Shown: piece after piece, positions 45,474 through 53,706 of the stretch
Layout: every line of letters begins with the position of its first letter
How positions within the stretch are numbered: position 1 is the stretch's first letter
DNA from: Teredinibacter franksiae
Lineage (GTDB): Bacteria; Pseudomonadota; Gammaproteobacteria; Pseudomonadales; Cellvibrionaceae
Length of the DNA: 64,000 nt
Assembly: GCF_014218805.1 (NCBI RefSeq)
Contig: NZ_JACJUV010000008.1
Coordinates: 186,001-250,000, forward strand
Reading direction: 5' to 3'
Translations under genes and position numbers: made by a program
The notes under the pieces: generated by a model
Database searches by the model: none
Seen by the model: the letters and a program-made list of their open reading frames with translations, nothing else
What the model was told of the DNA's origin: nothing

Positions 45474-46052
45474 ATGAGTACTTCCATTATTGACTTTTTG
45501 CTCGAACGTCGTTCCCTTACAGCGAAAGACCTCTGTGAACCTGGGCCCAGCGATGATCAGCTGGACATAATACTCAAAGCCGGGCACCGAGTGCCAGACC
45601 ACGGCAAAATAGGACCCTGGCGTTTTATTGTTTTCCAAGGTGGCGCCCGAAAAACTTTTGGTAATAAGCTCGCAAGAAAATTCGAAAAAAAACACGAAGA
45701 CGCCACACAAAAACTGCTGGAATTTGAACGCGATCGTTTTTTACGCGCGCCGCTCGTTATAGCGGTAGTCAGTAGCCCTATAGACCACCCCAAAGTGCCT
45801 GAGTGGGAGCAAGTGCTCTCGGCCGGAGCCGTATGTCAGAATATTCTACTCGCCGCCCATGCGCTAGGTTTTGGCGCTCAGTGGTTAACCGAGTGGTACG
45901 CCTACGATAAGCGTATTAACAAAAAGCTTTCGCTAACCTCTGAAGAGCAAGTGGCAGGCTTTATTTATATCGGTAGTTATAAAGAGAAACCAGAGGAACG
46001 TAACCGCCCCGACCTGAATGAGCGTATTACTTTCTACCGTGGTAAAAAATAG
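45474..46052 (+). CDS. Nitroreductase-family (YdjA-like) protein
   Basis: An FMN-dependent oxidoreductase of 192 residues. It shows the N-terminal LLERRSLTAKDL (FMN phosphate-binding Arg), GHRVPDHGKIGPWRFIVFQG, and GAVCQNILLAAHALGFGAQW and GFIYIGSYKEKPEERNRP near the end, typical of the short YdjA group. The physiological substrate of YdjA-like proteins is not known. Single gene, divergent from the barrel protein; a hairpin follows. Confidence 0.92.
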   Translation: MSTSIIDFLLERRSLTAKDLCEPGPSDDQLDIILKAGHRVPDHGKIGPWRFIVFQGGARKTFGNKLARKFEKKHEDATQKLLEFERDRFLRAPLVIAVVSSPIDHPKVPEWEQVLSAGAVCQNILLAAHALGFGAQWLTEWYAYDKRINKKLSLTSEEQVAGFIYIGSYKEKPEERNRPDLNERITFYRGKK

Positions 46053-46100
46053 CGCATTCGTGTCTCCGCTTTTATTTTCTGTTTTGTACTTCCCCCAAAA

Positions 46101-46131
46101 CTACTTTACCTGTACTTAGCAGGTGAAGTAG
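46101..46131 (+). terminator. Hairpin after the nitroreductase gene
   Basis: CTACTTTACCTG pairs with CAGGTGAAGTAG (one G-T pair) around a 7-base loop, with A residues before and CTTTG after. Likely a terminator, but its T-tract is weak. Confidence 0.55.
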
Positions 46132-46355
46132 CTTTGCGGCCTGTAGCTTGGCGCTAGATTCGTTAGCTAATGGTTCTTTTTGTGTATCTTCGGGCACACT
46201 AGTTTTGTGGGTTTTGGTGTATGGCGGCCACGGGAGTTAAATAATGCTCTCGGCATCAAGCCCACCACGCCGCTCCTCGGCAAGGTGCTCCTGCCTTGCT
46301 CTAATACATCACATCCATGTGATTATGTGCATCCTCGACAATTGCATCCTTTACG

Positions 46356-46451
46356 TACACTGCTCTCGCCATCCATGGCTTCGCAGCATACCGTCCATCC
46401 TGTACATACACTGCTCTCCCCATCCATGGCTTCGCAGCATACCGTCCATCC
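46356..46451. repeat. Two direct copies of a 45-bp unit
   Basis: 46356-46400 and 46407-46451 are the same but for one base (TACACTGCTCTC then CCATCCATGGCTTCGCAGCA...). The period is 51 bp. No gene is encoded. The unit contains CCATCCATGG-like palindromes and GGCTTCGCAGC. Confidence 0.9.
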
Positions 46452-46459
46452 TTGGACGT

Positions 46460-46490
46460 AAAAAAGGCGGAGCCCAATTTGGGGTCCGCC
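46460..46490 (-). terminator. Terminator-like hairpin downstream of the VIT gene
   Basis: On the minus strand, GGCGGACCCC / GGGCTCCGCC (imperfect) is followed by six T residues. It lies about 180 bp past the VIT stop and probably ends that transcript. Confidence 0.65.
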
Positions 46491-46667
46491 GTAAGGAGTG
46501 TCGAGAGTTTTGGGGAGTTTGGTGTTACCTTTTGCTTACGGTAAATTAGAGGAGCCTACTCCCGTTTAGTTCCGAATTTTTTTGAGTTTTTTTACCGCCC
46601 TTAATAATTGGCGCCCGGCTACACATTTTTGCCGAAATTATCTCTAAAAGCTTTAAGCCAGCTCTAC

Positions 46668-47372
46668 TCAGGAAAGAAACAACTGCTCAAACAATGCGCC
46701 GGTAATAGCGGTTAATGCCATGGCGGCGGCCCCCCAAAACACAACACGGATAATACCCGGCATCATAGGTGCGCCGCCAAGTCGGGTAGATAAGGCGCCA
46801 AGGAACACAAGCGACAACAAGCTTATGGCCGGTACGGCAATTAGCGGGCTTACATAACCCGCTAACAACGCGCTCAATAGGGGCAAAATGGCCCCTATTA
46901 CAAATGCTAAGGCTGAGGCAAATGCCGCTTGAAACGGCCGAGCAGATGTTCGCTCTATAATACCTAGTTCGTCTCGGGCATGGGCATCTAGGGCGTCGTG
47001 CTCCATTAGCTGTATGGCAACTCGCATGGCTAGATCGGGCTTTAACCCACGCCCTTGGTATATGGCCGCCAATTCTTTGCGCTCGTATTCCACGCTTCTG
47101 GCAAGATGCCCTTTTTCTATTTCCAGGTCAGCCTTTTCGCTATCGGCCTGGGAGCTAACAGACACATATTCGCCTGCCGCCATAGACATTGCACCCGCCA
47201 CCAAACCCGCCGTACCCACCAGCAATATCGCCTGCGCATCAGCCCCAGCCGACGCCACGCCAATAACGAGGCTAGCCGTAGACACTATGCCATCGTTCGC
47301 CCCCAATACCGCCGCGCGCAGCCACCCGGTGCGATGGGAGTAATGCTCGTTATTGAAAGTCGATTTATTCAT
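46668..47372 (-). CDS. VIT1/CCC1-family iron/manganese transporter
   Basis: A membrane protein of 234 residues. Five hydrophobic helices are visible (VIGVASAGADAQAILLVGTA region; FASALAFVIGAILPLLSALL; PLIAVPAISLLSLVFLGALS; VVFWGAAAMALTAITGALF). The family signatures RAAVLGANDGIVSTASLVIG and MAAGEYVSVSSQADSEKADL (the cytosolic metal-binding loop) are present. It moves Fe2+ or Mn2+ out of the cytoplasm. Start: ATG at 47372; a GTG at 47378 is also possible, and neither has a strong ribosome site. Next to dps on the same strand. Confidence 0.9.
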   Translation of the reverse strand: MNKSTFNNEHYSHRTGWLRAAVLGANDGIVSTASLVIGVASAGADAQAILLVGTAGLVAGAMSMAAGEYVSVSSQADSEKADLEIEKGHLARSVEYERKELAAIYQGRGLKPDLAMRVAIQLMEHDALDAHARDELGIIERTSARPFQAAFASALAFVIGAILPLLSALLAGYVSPLIAVPAISLLSLVFLGALSTRLGGAPMMPGIIRVVFWGAAAMALTAITGALFEQLFLS

Positions 47373-47398
47373 ACCCACTAGTTTATCGCAGTAGAAAC

Positions 47399-47424
47399 AA
47401 AAAGGGCCGACCTAAGTCGACCCT
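47399..47424 (-). terminator. Terminator of dps
   Basis: On the minus strand, AGGGTCGAC / GTCGGCCCT around TTAG is followed by a T-rich tail. It separates dps from the VIT gene, so the two are not simply one operon. Confidence 0.8.
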
Positions 47425-47449
47425 GCTAAAAAATGTTATTGCAAAAACC

Positions 47450-47917
47450 TTACTGCATGGCGCGCAGCATCCAGGCGGTTTTTTCATGGATACGCATACG
47501 ATCACCTACCAGGGCAGCCGTGGACTCATCGTCGGCTTCCTGTGCTATTGCCAATACGGCTCTACAGGTTTTAACCACTTTCTCGTGAGAGCCCGTTAGT
47601 ATTTCGACCATTTGCGTAGCCTCTGGCACACCTTCCACCTCCTCTATGGAGGTCAGGCTTGCAAATGCTTTATAGGTCCCCGGTGCGGGAATATCCAACG
47701 TTCGAATTCGCTCGGCTATTTCATCAACGGCTGTTGCCAGTTCGGTATAGTGCTCCTCGAACATTAAATGCAGATCGCGGAATTGCGGCCCGGTCACATT
47801 CCAGTGAAAGTTGTGGGTTTGCAAGTAAAGCGTATACGAATCGGCGAGCAGCTTTTTTAACCCCCCGGCTATAGCTATACGGTTTTCTGAGCTAATACCA
47901 ATATCAATTTTACCCAT
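47450..47917 (-). CDS. dps: Dps-family ferritin-like DNA protection protein
   Basis: It stores iron and protects DNA from peroxide. The 155-residue four-helix protein has the ferroxidase-site helix [20 protein letters not shown] and [20 protein letters not shown]. The ATG at 47917 has GGAGG 7 bases upstream; a longer frame reaches 47974. The neighbouring VIT transporter suggests a small iron-handling locus. Confidence 0.94.
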   Translation of the reverse strand: MGKIDIGISSENRIAIAGGLKKLLADSYTLYLQTHNFHWNVTGPQFRDLHLMFEEHYTELATAVDEIAERIRTLDIPAPGTYKAFASLTSIEEVEGVPEATQMVEILTGSHEKVVKTCRAVLAIAQEADDESTAALVGDRMRIHEKTAWMLRAMQ

Positions 47918-48510
47918 TGTTCTAACCTCCATAACGTGTGAATGGTTTACCCTGTTACGCCATGATATAAGCAACTGCTTAATCTCCGCGAATACTTATA
48001 TATTACTCCGACCTTTCGATTAACCAAAATTATTAAACCTTAACCACTTAATAGATTTTTAATATAATGGTTTTATGGTTAGTAACCCCCCAAGCCTGCT
48101 GCTCATAAGCATAGATTCTGTATTCCCCCCATAATGGACTGGAGAGGAAGATCAAATTAGTCTTATATTTCAATTGCTTACGACACATCACCAAATAAAT
48201 GTAGCCTTTTATAGCACAAACACCCAGCGGCACCGCCGTAATCCTACAGATTGACACAAAAACACAATGGAGAGGATGATCAGGCTCAAGCGGCTTGCTG
48301 AACGTGTGCCCCCCGCCCAATCGAGCGCCAAAACCCAAAAAGAAAGGCCATTTTGCGCTGCAACTCAACTCCGCTCGGCCAGCCACTCCACCAACATCAT
48401 GACCATATGTAGACATTACTTCGCCTACATCTACACATAATGGTATAGATATGGGTATTATTCCTATATCTAGGAAGACCCATATTTAAATGTTATGAAT
48501 TAACTACCTA
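47918..48510. other. Intergenic region between dps and the first cassette-like gene
   Basis: No supported gene. A 122-codon minus-strand frame (48048-48416) has no ribosome site or protein-like character. No clear attC-like site was seen at its right end. Confidence 0.45.
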
Positions 48511-48918
48511 ATGAGAATATATTTATTAGCCATTTTGTTGGCCTCTGTATGTGTCAGAGCTGATATTCAGCAATTAAAGCAGTGGGCAAATCACAATGGT
48601 GATATATGTAAAATTGCTGTTGAGGGGCGTATTTTAAATAGGTTGGCTCCAGGTTGGGATGGCGTTGGAGAGCCAACTATTAGTACCGGAGAGGCGTTAC
48701 GTCTTGCTAAGGAATACATTACGAAAAAATCGGGTAACTCACAGGTCTTGCCAGCATCTATAAAATATTACTCTTATCGGAATCTCGGAATGCGGTCCAA
48801 TATTTGGATACATGAGGTACATCTGGTGGTTTTCAAAGATAGCAAGCCGATTGATAAATATTTAGTAGTATTGCCCAATGAGGATGTTGTTAATGGGGAG
48901 TGTATAAAAACATCATAA
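48511..48918 (+). CDS. Small secreted protein of unknown function (cassette-like)
   Basis: A protein of 135 residues. A signal peptide (MRIYLLAILLASVCVRA) is followed by a compact domain with STGEALRLAKEYITKK, SIKYYSYRNLG and IWIHEVHLVVFKDSKPIDKY; two Cys. No family recognised. The stop codon overlaps the first bases of an attC-like palindrome (48914-49039), as in integron gene cassettes. The ATG at 48511 lies at the signal peptide; no good ribosome site is visible. Confidence 0.7.
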   Translation: MRIYLLAILLASVCVRADIQQLKQWANHNGDICKIAVEGRILNRLAPGWDGVGEPTISTGEALRLAKEYITKKSGNSQVLPASIKYYSYRNLGMRSNIWIHEVHLVVFKDSKPIDKYLVVLPNEDVVNGECIKTS

Positions 48919-49039
48919 CAAGGTTATTAACCATCGCCAGCGAGCTGGCTGGACCTCCGCTGCGTCGATTGTTCTGCGGTTTTACGCTACGCTACCGCAA
49001 AACAATCAACACAGTTCCGGCCGGTTATAACGACGTTAT
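48914..49039 (+). repeat. attC-like imperfect palindrome after the first cassette-like gene
   Basis: The outer arms pair ATAAC with GTTAT and GTTATTAACC with GGTTATAAC, leaving one unpaired T in the left arm, as in the extrahelical bases of attC sites. The inner stem GATTGTTcTGCGG / CCGCAaAACAATC encloses a 15-base loop. The layout and the overlap with the gene's stop codon suggest an integron recombination site. The core sites do not fit the GTTRRRY consensus exactly and no integron integrase is in the window. Confidence 0.45.
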
Positions 49040-49068
49040 TTTTTTCTAAAAACTGCTAGGGGGTATAT

Positions 49069-49365
49069 ATTAAACAAATAGTATTATGTTTAATTGCATT
49101 TTTGGTTGTTGGTTGCACAACGTCTCCAGTTAAAAAAGAGCGTATATCCAATCCACATATGGAAGATGATTATAGAATTAAAAGCTCTGGGTTTATTGGC
49201 TGTTCTCCAGAAAGCATTGATGTAGTAAATATAGTGTATTCCGGAGCGGGCAGTTCAAAATCATGGCAGGCGGCATGTAAAGGCAAGGTGTTTTACTGCT
49301 CACAAATAGTAATAGGTGGTGATGCAGGCATAAGTTCGCAAGTCAGCTGCGTCGAAAGCATATAG
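49069..49365 (+). CDS. Small lipoprotein of unknown function, probable ATT start
   Basis: A protein of 98 residues. Read from ATT at 49069, the N-terminus is MKQIVLCLIAFLVVGC, a clean lipoprotein signal with lipobox LVVGC, then TTSPVKKER and a small domain with four further Cys (IGCSPESIDVVNIVYSGAG, AACKGKVFYCSQIVIGG). AGGGGG lies 5 bases before the ATT, and no ATG, GTG or TTG is available that keeps the signal. The TTG at 49102 would remove it. The mature domain family is unknown. It sits after the first attC-like palindrome and before a second one. Confidence 0.6.
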   Translation: MKQIVLCLIAFLVVGCTTSPVKKERISNPHMEDDYRIKSSGFIGCSPESIDVVNIVYSGAGSSKSWQAACKGKVFYCSQIVIGGDAGISSQVSCVESI

Positions 49366-49380
49366 AAAATAATTTAAAAA

Positions 49381-49456
49381 GCATAACAAATAAGGACATG
49401 TCGCGCGGAGACCTAACCCGCTTTCGCACAAAACACACGACCGGGTTTGTTAAATG
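49381..49456 (+). repeat. Second attC-like palindrome (weaker)
   Basis: It begins GCATAACAAA and ends TTTGTTAAAT (the latter fits GTTRRRY), with an inner stem AACCCG / CGGGTT. It begins 15 bases after the lipoprotein stop. It is degenerate, and weaker evidence than the first one. Confidence 0.3.
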
Positions 49457-49458
49457 AC

Positions 49459-49592
49459 CTAGACATATGTGACCAGCTCCATCTCCTCGCCGCCCCAGAA
49501 AAACAGCTTACCTTCTAATTCATCAACAAGATTCGATGGGTAGACAACCATGTCTCTTCCCTCAATTTTTACTACACATGCCTCGTTGCTTT
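49459..49592 (-). pseudogene. 3' half of a small gene split by the IS66 element
   Basis: On the minus strand the sequence encodes EACVVKIEGRDMVVYP then SNLVDELEGKLFFWGGEEME, LVTYV and stop at 49459. It has no start of its own. Joining it at the 8-bp target duplication to the fragment at 52042-52278 gives one continuous frame of about 100 residues. No family recognised; no signal peptide. Confidence 0.75.
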
Positions 49593-49607
49593 GTAAGCGC
49601 CCATTAA

Positions 49608-51245
49608 CTAGGGTGTCTTGACATCCTTACATTTAAAATTCCACGGCAATAATTTTTCAAGATCCTCCATCGTCTCTGCGTAAGGCAATTTTTTCAACAT
49701 ATCCTTAAAATAACCATAAGGCTCAAGCCCATTCGCTTTTGCCGTTTCAATTAAACTGTAGTAAATCGCGCTGGCATTTGCCCCTTTCGGAGTATCACTA
49801 AAAAGCCAATTACGTCGACCAACACAAAAAGGTCGTATGGCGTTTTCCGCTAGAATATTGCTGATGGGGATTTCCCCCTGCTCGCAGTATAAGGTCAGCT
49901 TTTCCCACTGGTTTAAGGTGTAGCTAATAGCTTTCCACGTTAATCCTTCTTTTGATACCCGACTTTCATTTTTTTCTAGCCAAGTTTTTAGTGTGTTGAG
50001 TAAAGGGACGCTTTCCTGCTGTCGGGTTTGGATTTTTTCTTCGGCTGTTTTGCCTTGTATCTGGCGCTCAACCAGATAAAGCTTGTTGATAAGCGATAAT
50101 CCCATGCGGGCCTTGCTGGGAGCTCTCGATTTTGCGTTAGCTTTTAAATCTTTGCTTGCTGCTTTTTCGGCTTCGTCAAACTTGCGGCGTGCATGATCCC
50201 AGCACCCAGCATGTTGGAGTTTCTGCTTTTTCACCACAGCATTGTAGCCAGCATAACCATCAGTTTGCAGAGCGCCATTAAACCCTTCTAACAGGCGCAA
50301 CGGCACATCCTTACTTCGAGATGGATCATACTCAAACAAAACACTGGGATGATCTGGAGGCCCTCCACGGGTTAACCACATCCACTTGTCACTGGTTGCG
50401 CTCCGACCGGGTTCTTTGAGCACCTGAACGCGGGTCTCATCGGCTTGTATAAGATCACCATTCCATTGATGCTCTCGCATTAGCTTGATTAGCGGAGCAA
50501 GCTGTAACGATAAACGTATTAGCCAATTGGCCAGTGTAGTGCGTGTAACACTGCCACCATAGCGCCCCAAAATGCCTTCTAAACGATAGAGTGGCAACGC
50601 ATCCATGTATTTAGCAGTAATGATGTAGGCCAATGTGTTGGTGCTGGCAACAGCTTTCGGTAGCGGGTGTTTAGGTAAGGGGGCAGAAACAATTCTACGC
50701 TTATTTTCTCCGCCAATATTTTTATCTTCGTCGTCGATAAAAATCGCTTTTTCTTGCATCAGTTCAATCACTTGAACCTGTGCCGGGATAATATCCAGCT
50801 CTTCTTTAACTTTGACAAAGTAGGTGTCGATAGCGCCGTCTTTTGCCTCATCACTGAGTTCAATGCGGTGCTGAACACGCGGTATAGTGGGATTTAGCCC
50901 TTTGCGGCCCGAGGGCTTTTTCTTCTTGGGCTCATCATCGGCTTCCTGCTCAACCTCTATGGCTTCTGCTTCATCAAACATCCCCAGCTGATTAGGCTGT
51001 TGCTCGCTACTGCGGCCATACAGTTTTTGTTTTTGTTGCCGAAGCAGCTCTTCCAGTACGGCAATTCGAGCTTTTTGCGACTGTATGACTTGAGTTTTTT
51101 TGCCAATGACCTGATCTTTTTCGTCAAGTAGATTTTCTTTTTGTTCGAGCTGCGTATTTTTTTCCAGCAGCAGATCGCGCCACGAACCTTCATCAAAAGT
51201 GGAGTCGCTATCGCTTACATTCTGAGTATTTGGAGGTGAAGTCAT
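49608..51245 (-). CDS. tnpC: IS66 transposase TnpC
   Basis: A 545-residue DDE transposase. It has an N-terminal coiled coil (NTQLEQKENLLDEKDQVIGK and onward), a leucine-zipper-like region and the IS66 core with QADETRVQV (first Asp), LQTDGYAGYN (second Asp), AGCWDHARRKFDEA and LAENAIRPFCVGRRNWLFSD (Glu). Full length; no frameshift seen. Confidence 0.95.
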   Translation of the reverse strand: MTSPPNTQNVSDSDSTFDEGSWRDLLLEKNTQLEQKENLLDEKDQVIGKKTQVIQSQKARIAVLEELLRQQKQKLYGRSSEQQPNQLGMFDEAEAIEVEQEADDEPKKKKPSGRKGLNPTIPRVQHRIELSDEAKDGAIDTYFVKVKEELDIIPAQVQVIELMQEKAIFIDDEDKNIGGENKRRIVSAPLPKHPLPKAVASTNTLAYIITAKYMDALPLYRLEGILGRYGGSVTRTTLANWLIRLSLQLAPLIKLMREHQWNGDLIQADETRVQVLKEPGRSATSDKWMWLTRGGPPDHPSVLFEYDPSRSKDVPLRLLEGFNGALQTDGYAGYNAVVKKQKLQHAGCWDHARRKFDEAEKAASKDLKANAKSRAPSKARMGLSLINKLYLVERQIQGKTAEEKIQTRQQESVPLLNTLKTWLEKNESRVSKEGLTWKAISYTLNQWEKLTLYCEQGEIPISNILAENAIRPFCVGRRNWLFSDTPKGANASAIYYSLIETAKANGLEPYGYFKDMLKKLPYAETMEDLEKLLPWNFKCKDVKTP

Positions 51246-51279
51246 GGCGTGGATTATACCAAATTATCCCCCGCTATTT

Positions 51280-51645
51280 TTAAAATACTGTTTCGTAATG
51301 CAGTTTTTTATGGGGTTTCATCGCGCTCAGATCATAGCCATCCAGCAGCCAATTTAATTGTTGTCCGCTGAGGGTGATAATGTCATCCCCCTGCCTAGGC
51401 CACTTGAATTTTTCTTCGGCTAAGCTCTTGTAATACAGGACAAAACCGTTTCTTTCCCAAAATAGGCATTTGATTTTGTTGCGGCGCTTGTTGGTAAAGC
51501 CATAAAGGCGCCCTTCAAATACGTTATGCCCCAGCTCCCGCTCAACAATGGCACTGAGTCCATTAAACGATTTCCTGAAGTCTACAGGCTTTCGATAAAG
51601 GTAGATAACGGGTAGCGACCGCGAGGGTCGCATTACTTCGTTCAT
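51280..51645 (-). CDS. tnpB: IS66 accessory protein TnpB
   Basis: A 121-residue IS66 Orf2 protein: IYLYRKPVDFRKSFNGLSAI, GRLYGFTNKRRNKIKCLFWE, RNGFVLYYKSLAEEKFKWP. The ATG at 51645 overlaps the tnpA stop (ATGA), the normal coupling in this family; a longer frame to 51738 overlaps tnpA and is not needed. Confidence 0.95.
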   Translation of the reverse strand: MNEVMRPSRSLPVIYLYRKPVDFRKSFNGLSAIVERELGHNVFEGRLYGFTNKRRNKIKCLFWERNGFVLYYKSLAEEKFKWPRQGDDIITLSGQQLNWLLDGYDLSAMKPHKKLHYETVF

Positions 51646-51962
51646 TGTAGCGTGCACATTAATGCGCTCACTAGCGGTAAGGTTTGTGTGCTTATCCCTT
51701 CGATTGTATGTCCGCTGGCCAGGCGTAAACTTAAACATTCAGCGCCGATGGCATTGGTGCTCAAAACACTAACTTGGCTAAAGCCTGTTGATTGCGCATC
51801 TGGGCTAAGTGCTTGGGGTTCATACTTGCGTTTGTAGTATGACAGCTGGTGAGCGACCAAGCCTTGCTCTCGGCAAAATTGAGAAAGTGGTAAACCAGAT
51901 TCTCGCCATGCTTTGAGTTCGACCCGCCAGTCAATTGGGGGGGTACGCGTTTGTTTTTCCAT
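51642..51962 (-). CDS. tnpA: IS66 accessory protein TnpA
   Basis: A 106-residue IS66 Orf1 protein with a helix-turn-helix (KAWRESGLPLSQFCREQGLV, AHQLSYYKRKY) and a C-terminal beta segment (LSLRLASGHTIEGI). First gene of the IS. Confidence 0.93.
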   Translation of the reverse strand: MEKQTRTPPIDWRVELKAWRESGLPLSQFCREQGLVAHQLSYYKRKYEPQALSPDAQSTGFSQVSVLSTNAIGAECLSLRLASGHTIEGISTQTLPLVSALMCTLQ

Positions 51963-52041
51963 AATGGACTCCTTGGTTAGGGGGGGCCATTATGAGCTGA
52001 TGATTGTTGGCTGGGTATTACCCGGGTTAATGGGCGCTTAC

Positions 52042-52278
52042 GTTGCTTTCTAGTATTTCACCGGAAATATGTATTGGCAACAACGTCATGCTCCATGCCG
52101 GAGGAGGTTCGTCGTTTACCTCTCCCTTTACAACTGCCAGGCGATACTCGCCTTGCGGAAGTAACGACAAAGCCTCGACATTCTTATCGAGGGTTTCTGA
52201 TTGGATATTTAGACTACTTTCCATAAAAACATTTAACATTTGAATTAGGCCCATCAGCACGGCGCAATTCAGTCTCAC
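52042..52278 (-). pseudogene. 5' half of the small gene split by IS66
   Basis: It encodes SSLNIQSETLDKNVEALSLL and PQGEYRLAVVKGEVNDEPPP, followed by AWSMTLLPIHISGEILESN, at which point the IS begins. Candidate starts are a GTG at 52278 and ATGs at 52254, 52239 and 52224; none has a good ribosome site. Together with 49459-49592 it forms one frame. Confidence 0.7.
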
Positions 52279-52507
52279 GTTTTATACCCACACTCCAAAA
52301 AACCCTATCAGCACTGGTCATCGCATCACGCACCTGCCGACCACCTATGCGCAAGCGAATCTACGCGGTATACGTTACACTGCCGCCCTTCTTGATGAGC
52401 GGAACAATCGTCGCCATACTCAAACATTCCTGTGCTACAAATTTTTATCCGTGCTAAATTTTAGCACTCAAAGCACTGAAACAGCCGAAAATAGCACGTC
52501 AATCAAC

Positions 52508-53545
52508 ATGCAGAAATTGATAGAACCCCCCTTAAAACCAGCCGCAAGCCCAGTAAAGCCGGGACATTCGGGCCTCCACAGGTTTTGCGTTGCCCCGATG
52601 ATGGAATGGAGTGACAGACACTGCCGGTACTTGTGGCGGTTACTGTCGAAGGAGGCTTTGCTTTACACCGAAATGGTGACCACAGGTGCACTATTACACG
52701 GTGACGTTACTCGGTTCTTAACCTACAACAACGAAGAACACCCCATTGCCCTGCAACTAGGCGGAAGTGACCCCGCGGCGCTGGCGCAGTGCGCAAAATT
52801 GGCCGAAGAATGGGGTTACGATGAAGTTAACCTTAATTGCGGCTGCCCCAGCGATAGAGTGCAGGAAGGTAGAATTGGTGCGGTACTTATGGCCGAACCC
52901 AATTTAGTGGCTGAATGTGTTGCGGCAATGCGTAATGCCTGCACTATTCCCATTACCGTTAAACACCGCATTGGCATAGACGAACAAGATGACTTTCCGG
53001 CTATGGCCAATTTTGTTGGAACAGTGGCGGCGGCTGGTTGCTCTACTTTTATTGTGCATGCGCGAAAAGCCTGGCTTAAGGGCCTAAGCCCTAAAGAAAA
53101 CCGGGAAGTACCACCACTTAAATACGACCATGTTATTAGCTTAAAACAAGAAAACCCGCACCTAAACATTATTATAAACGGCGGTATTACCACCCTAGAG
53201 CAGTGTAAAAACCTGCTGAATACGCTAGATGGCGTTATGATTGGCCGAGAGGCTTACCATAACCCTTGGTTACTTTCACAGGTTGATGAGCAATTATTTG
53301 AGCACACGGCGCGCGAACTGAACCGCGCCGATATTGTGCGGACTTTCGCCCAATACTGTGAAGCCGAGATCAGCAAGGGCAATCGTCTGCATCATATGAG
53401 CCGGCACCTGTTGGGCCTTTATCACGGCCAGTACGGTGCGCGAATATTCCGGCGCTACATCACCGAAAACGCCAACAAACCGGAGGCACCGGCGCAAATA
53501 CTGCTGGATGCTATGGATAAGATGCACAATGGCATAGCAAAATAG
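52508..53545 (+). CDS. dusA: tRNA-dihydrouridine synthase A
   Basis: It reduces uridine to dihydrouridine in the tRNA D-loop using FMN and NADPH. It contains CVAPMMEWSDRHCRYLWRLL, YTEMVTTGALLHGD, LNCGCPSDRVQEGRIGAVLM (active-site Cys in NCGCPS) and INGGITTLEQCK. The length of 345 residues fits DusA. The start is unsure: ATG at 52508 is used, and an in-frame GTG at 52451 would add 19 residues of low conservation. It lies alone and is followed by a long perfect hairpin. Confidence 0.95.
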   Translation: MQKLIEPPLKPAASPVKPGHSGLHRFCVAPMMEWSDRHCRYLWRLLSKEALLYTEMVTTGALLHGDVTRFLTYNNEEHPIALQLGGSDPAALAQCAKLAEEWGYDEVNLNCGCPSDRVQEGRIGAVLMAEPNLVAECVAAMRNACTIPITVKHRIGIDEQDDFPAMANFVGTVAAAGCSTFIVHARKAWLKGLSPKENREVPPLKYDHVISLKQENPHLNIIINGGITTLEQCKNLLNTLDGVMIGREAYHNPWLLSQVDEQLFEHTARELNRADIVRTFAQYCEAEISKGNRLHHMSRHLLGLYHGQYGARIFRRYITENANKPEAPAQILLDAMDKMHNGIAK

Positions 53546-53589
53546 CGGCTCAATAAATTATCATACAATTAAGCAGCTCTTTACCAACC

Positions 53590-53632
53590 TAACGCCCCTC
53601 ATATTGTCACTTTGACAATATGAGGGGCGTTA
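53590..53632. repeat. Long perfect inverted repeat between dusA and tal
   Basis: Two exact 20-bp arms, starting TAACGCCCCTCATATTGTCA, around a 3-base loop (CTT). No T-tract follows on either strand. It lies 45 bp after the dusA stop and 75 bp before the tal start. Confidence 0.95.
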
Positions 53633-53706
53633 GCGGTTGTTTCCGTTATCGACACGCACGATAATGTGCGCCTTTAAAAAATGTACCTAGGTTTATGGGG
53701 AGTAAC

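Larger units (their letters stand above)
49593..52041 (-). mobile_element. Complete IS66-family insertion sequence
   Basis: A 2449-bp element. The ends are inverted repeats: GTAAGCGCCCATTAACTAGGGT at the left, and at the right, read inward, the same with CCGGGT in place of TAGGGT. An 8-bp target duplication GTTGCTTT flanks it (49585-49592 and 52042-52049). It carries tnpA, tnpB and tnpC on the minus strand with the usual order and overlap. GTAAGCG ends and 8-bp duplications are typical of IS66. The element looks intact and may be active. Confidence 0.95.

Noticed and set aside
48048..48416. 122-codon minus-strand frame
   Set aside because: No ribosome site, no domain, and mixed composition; treated as chance.
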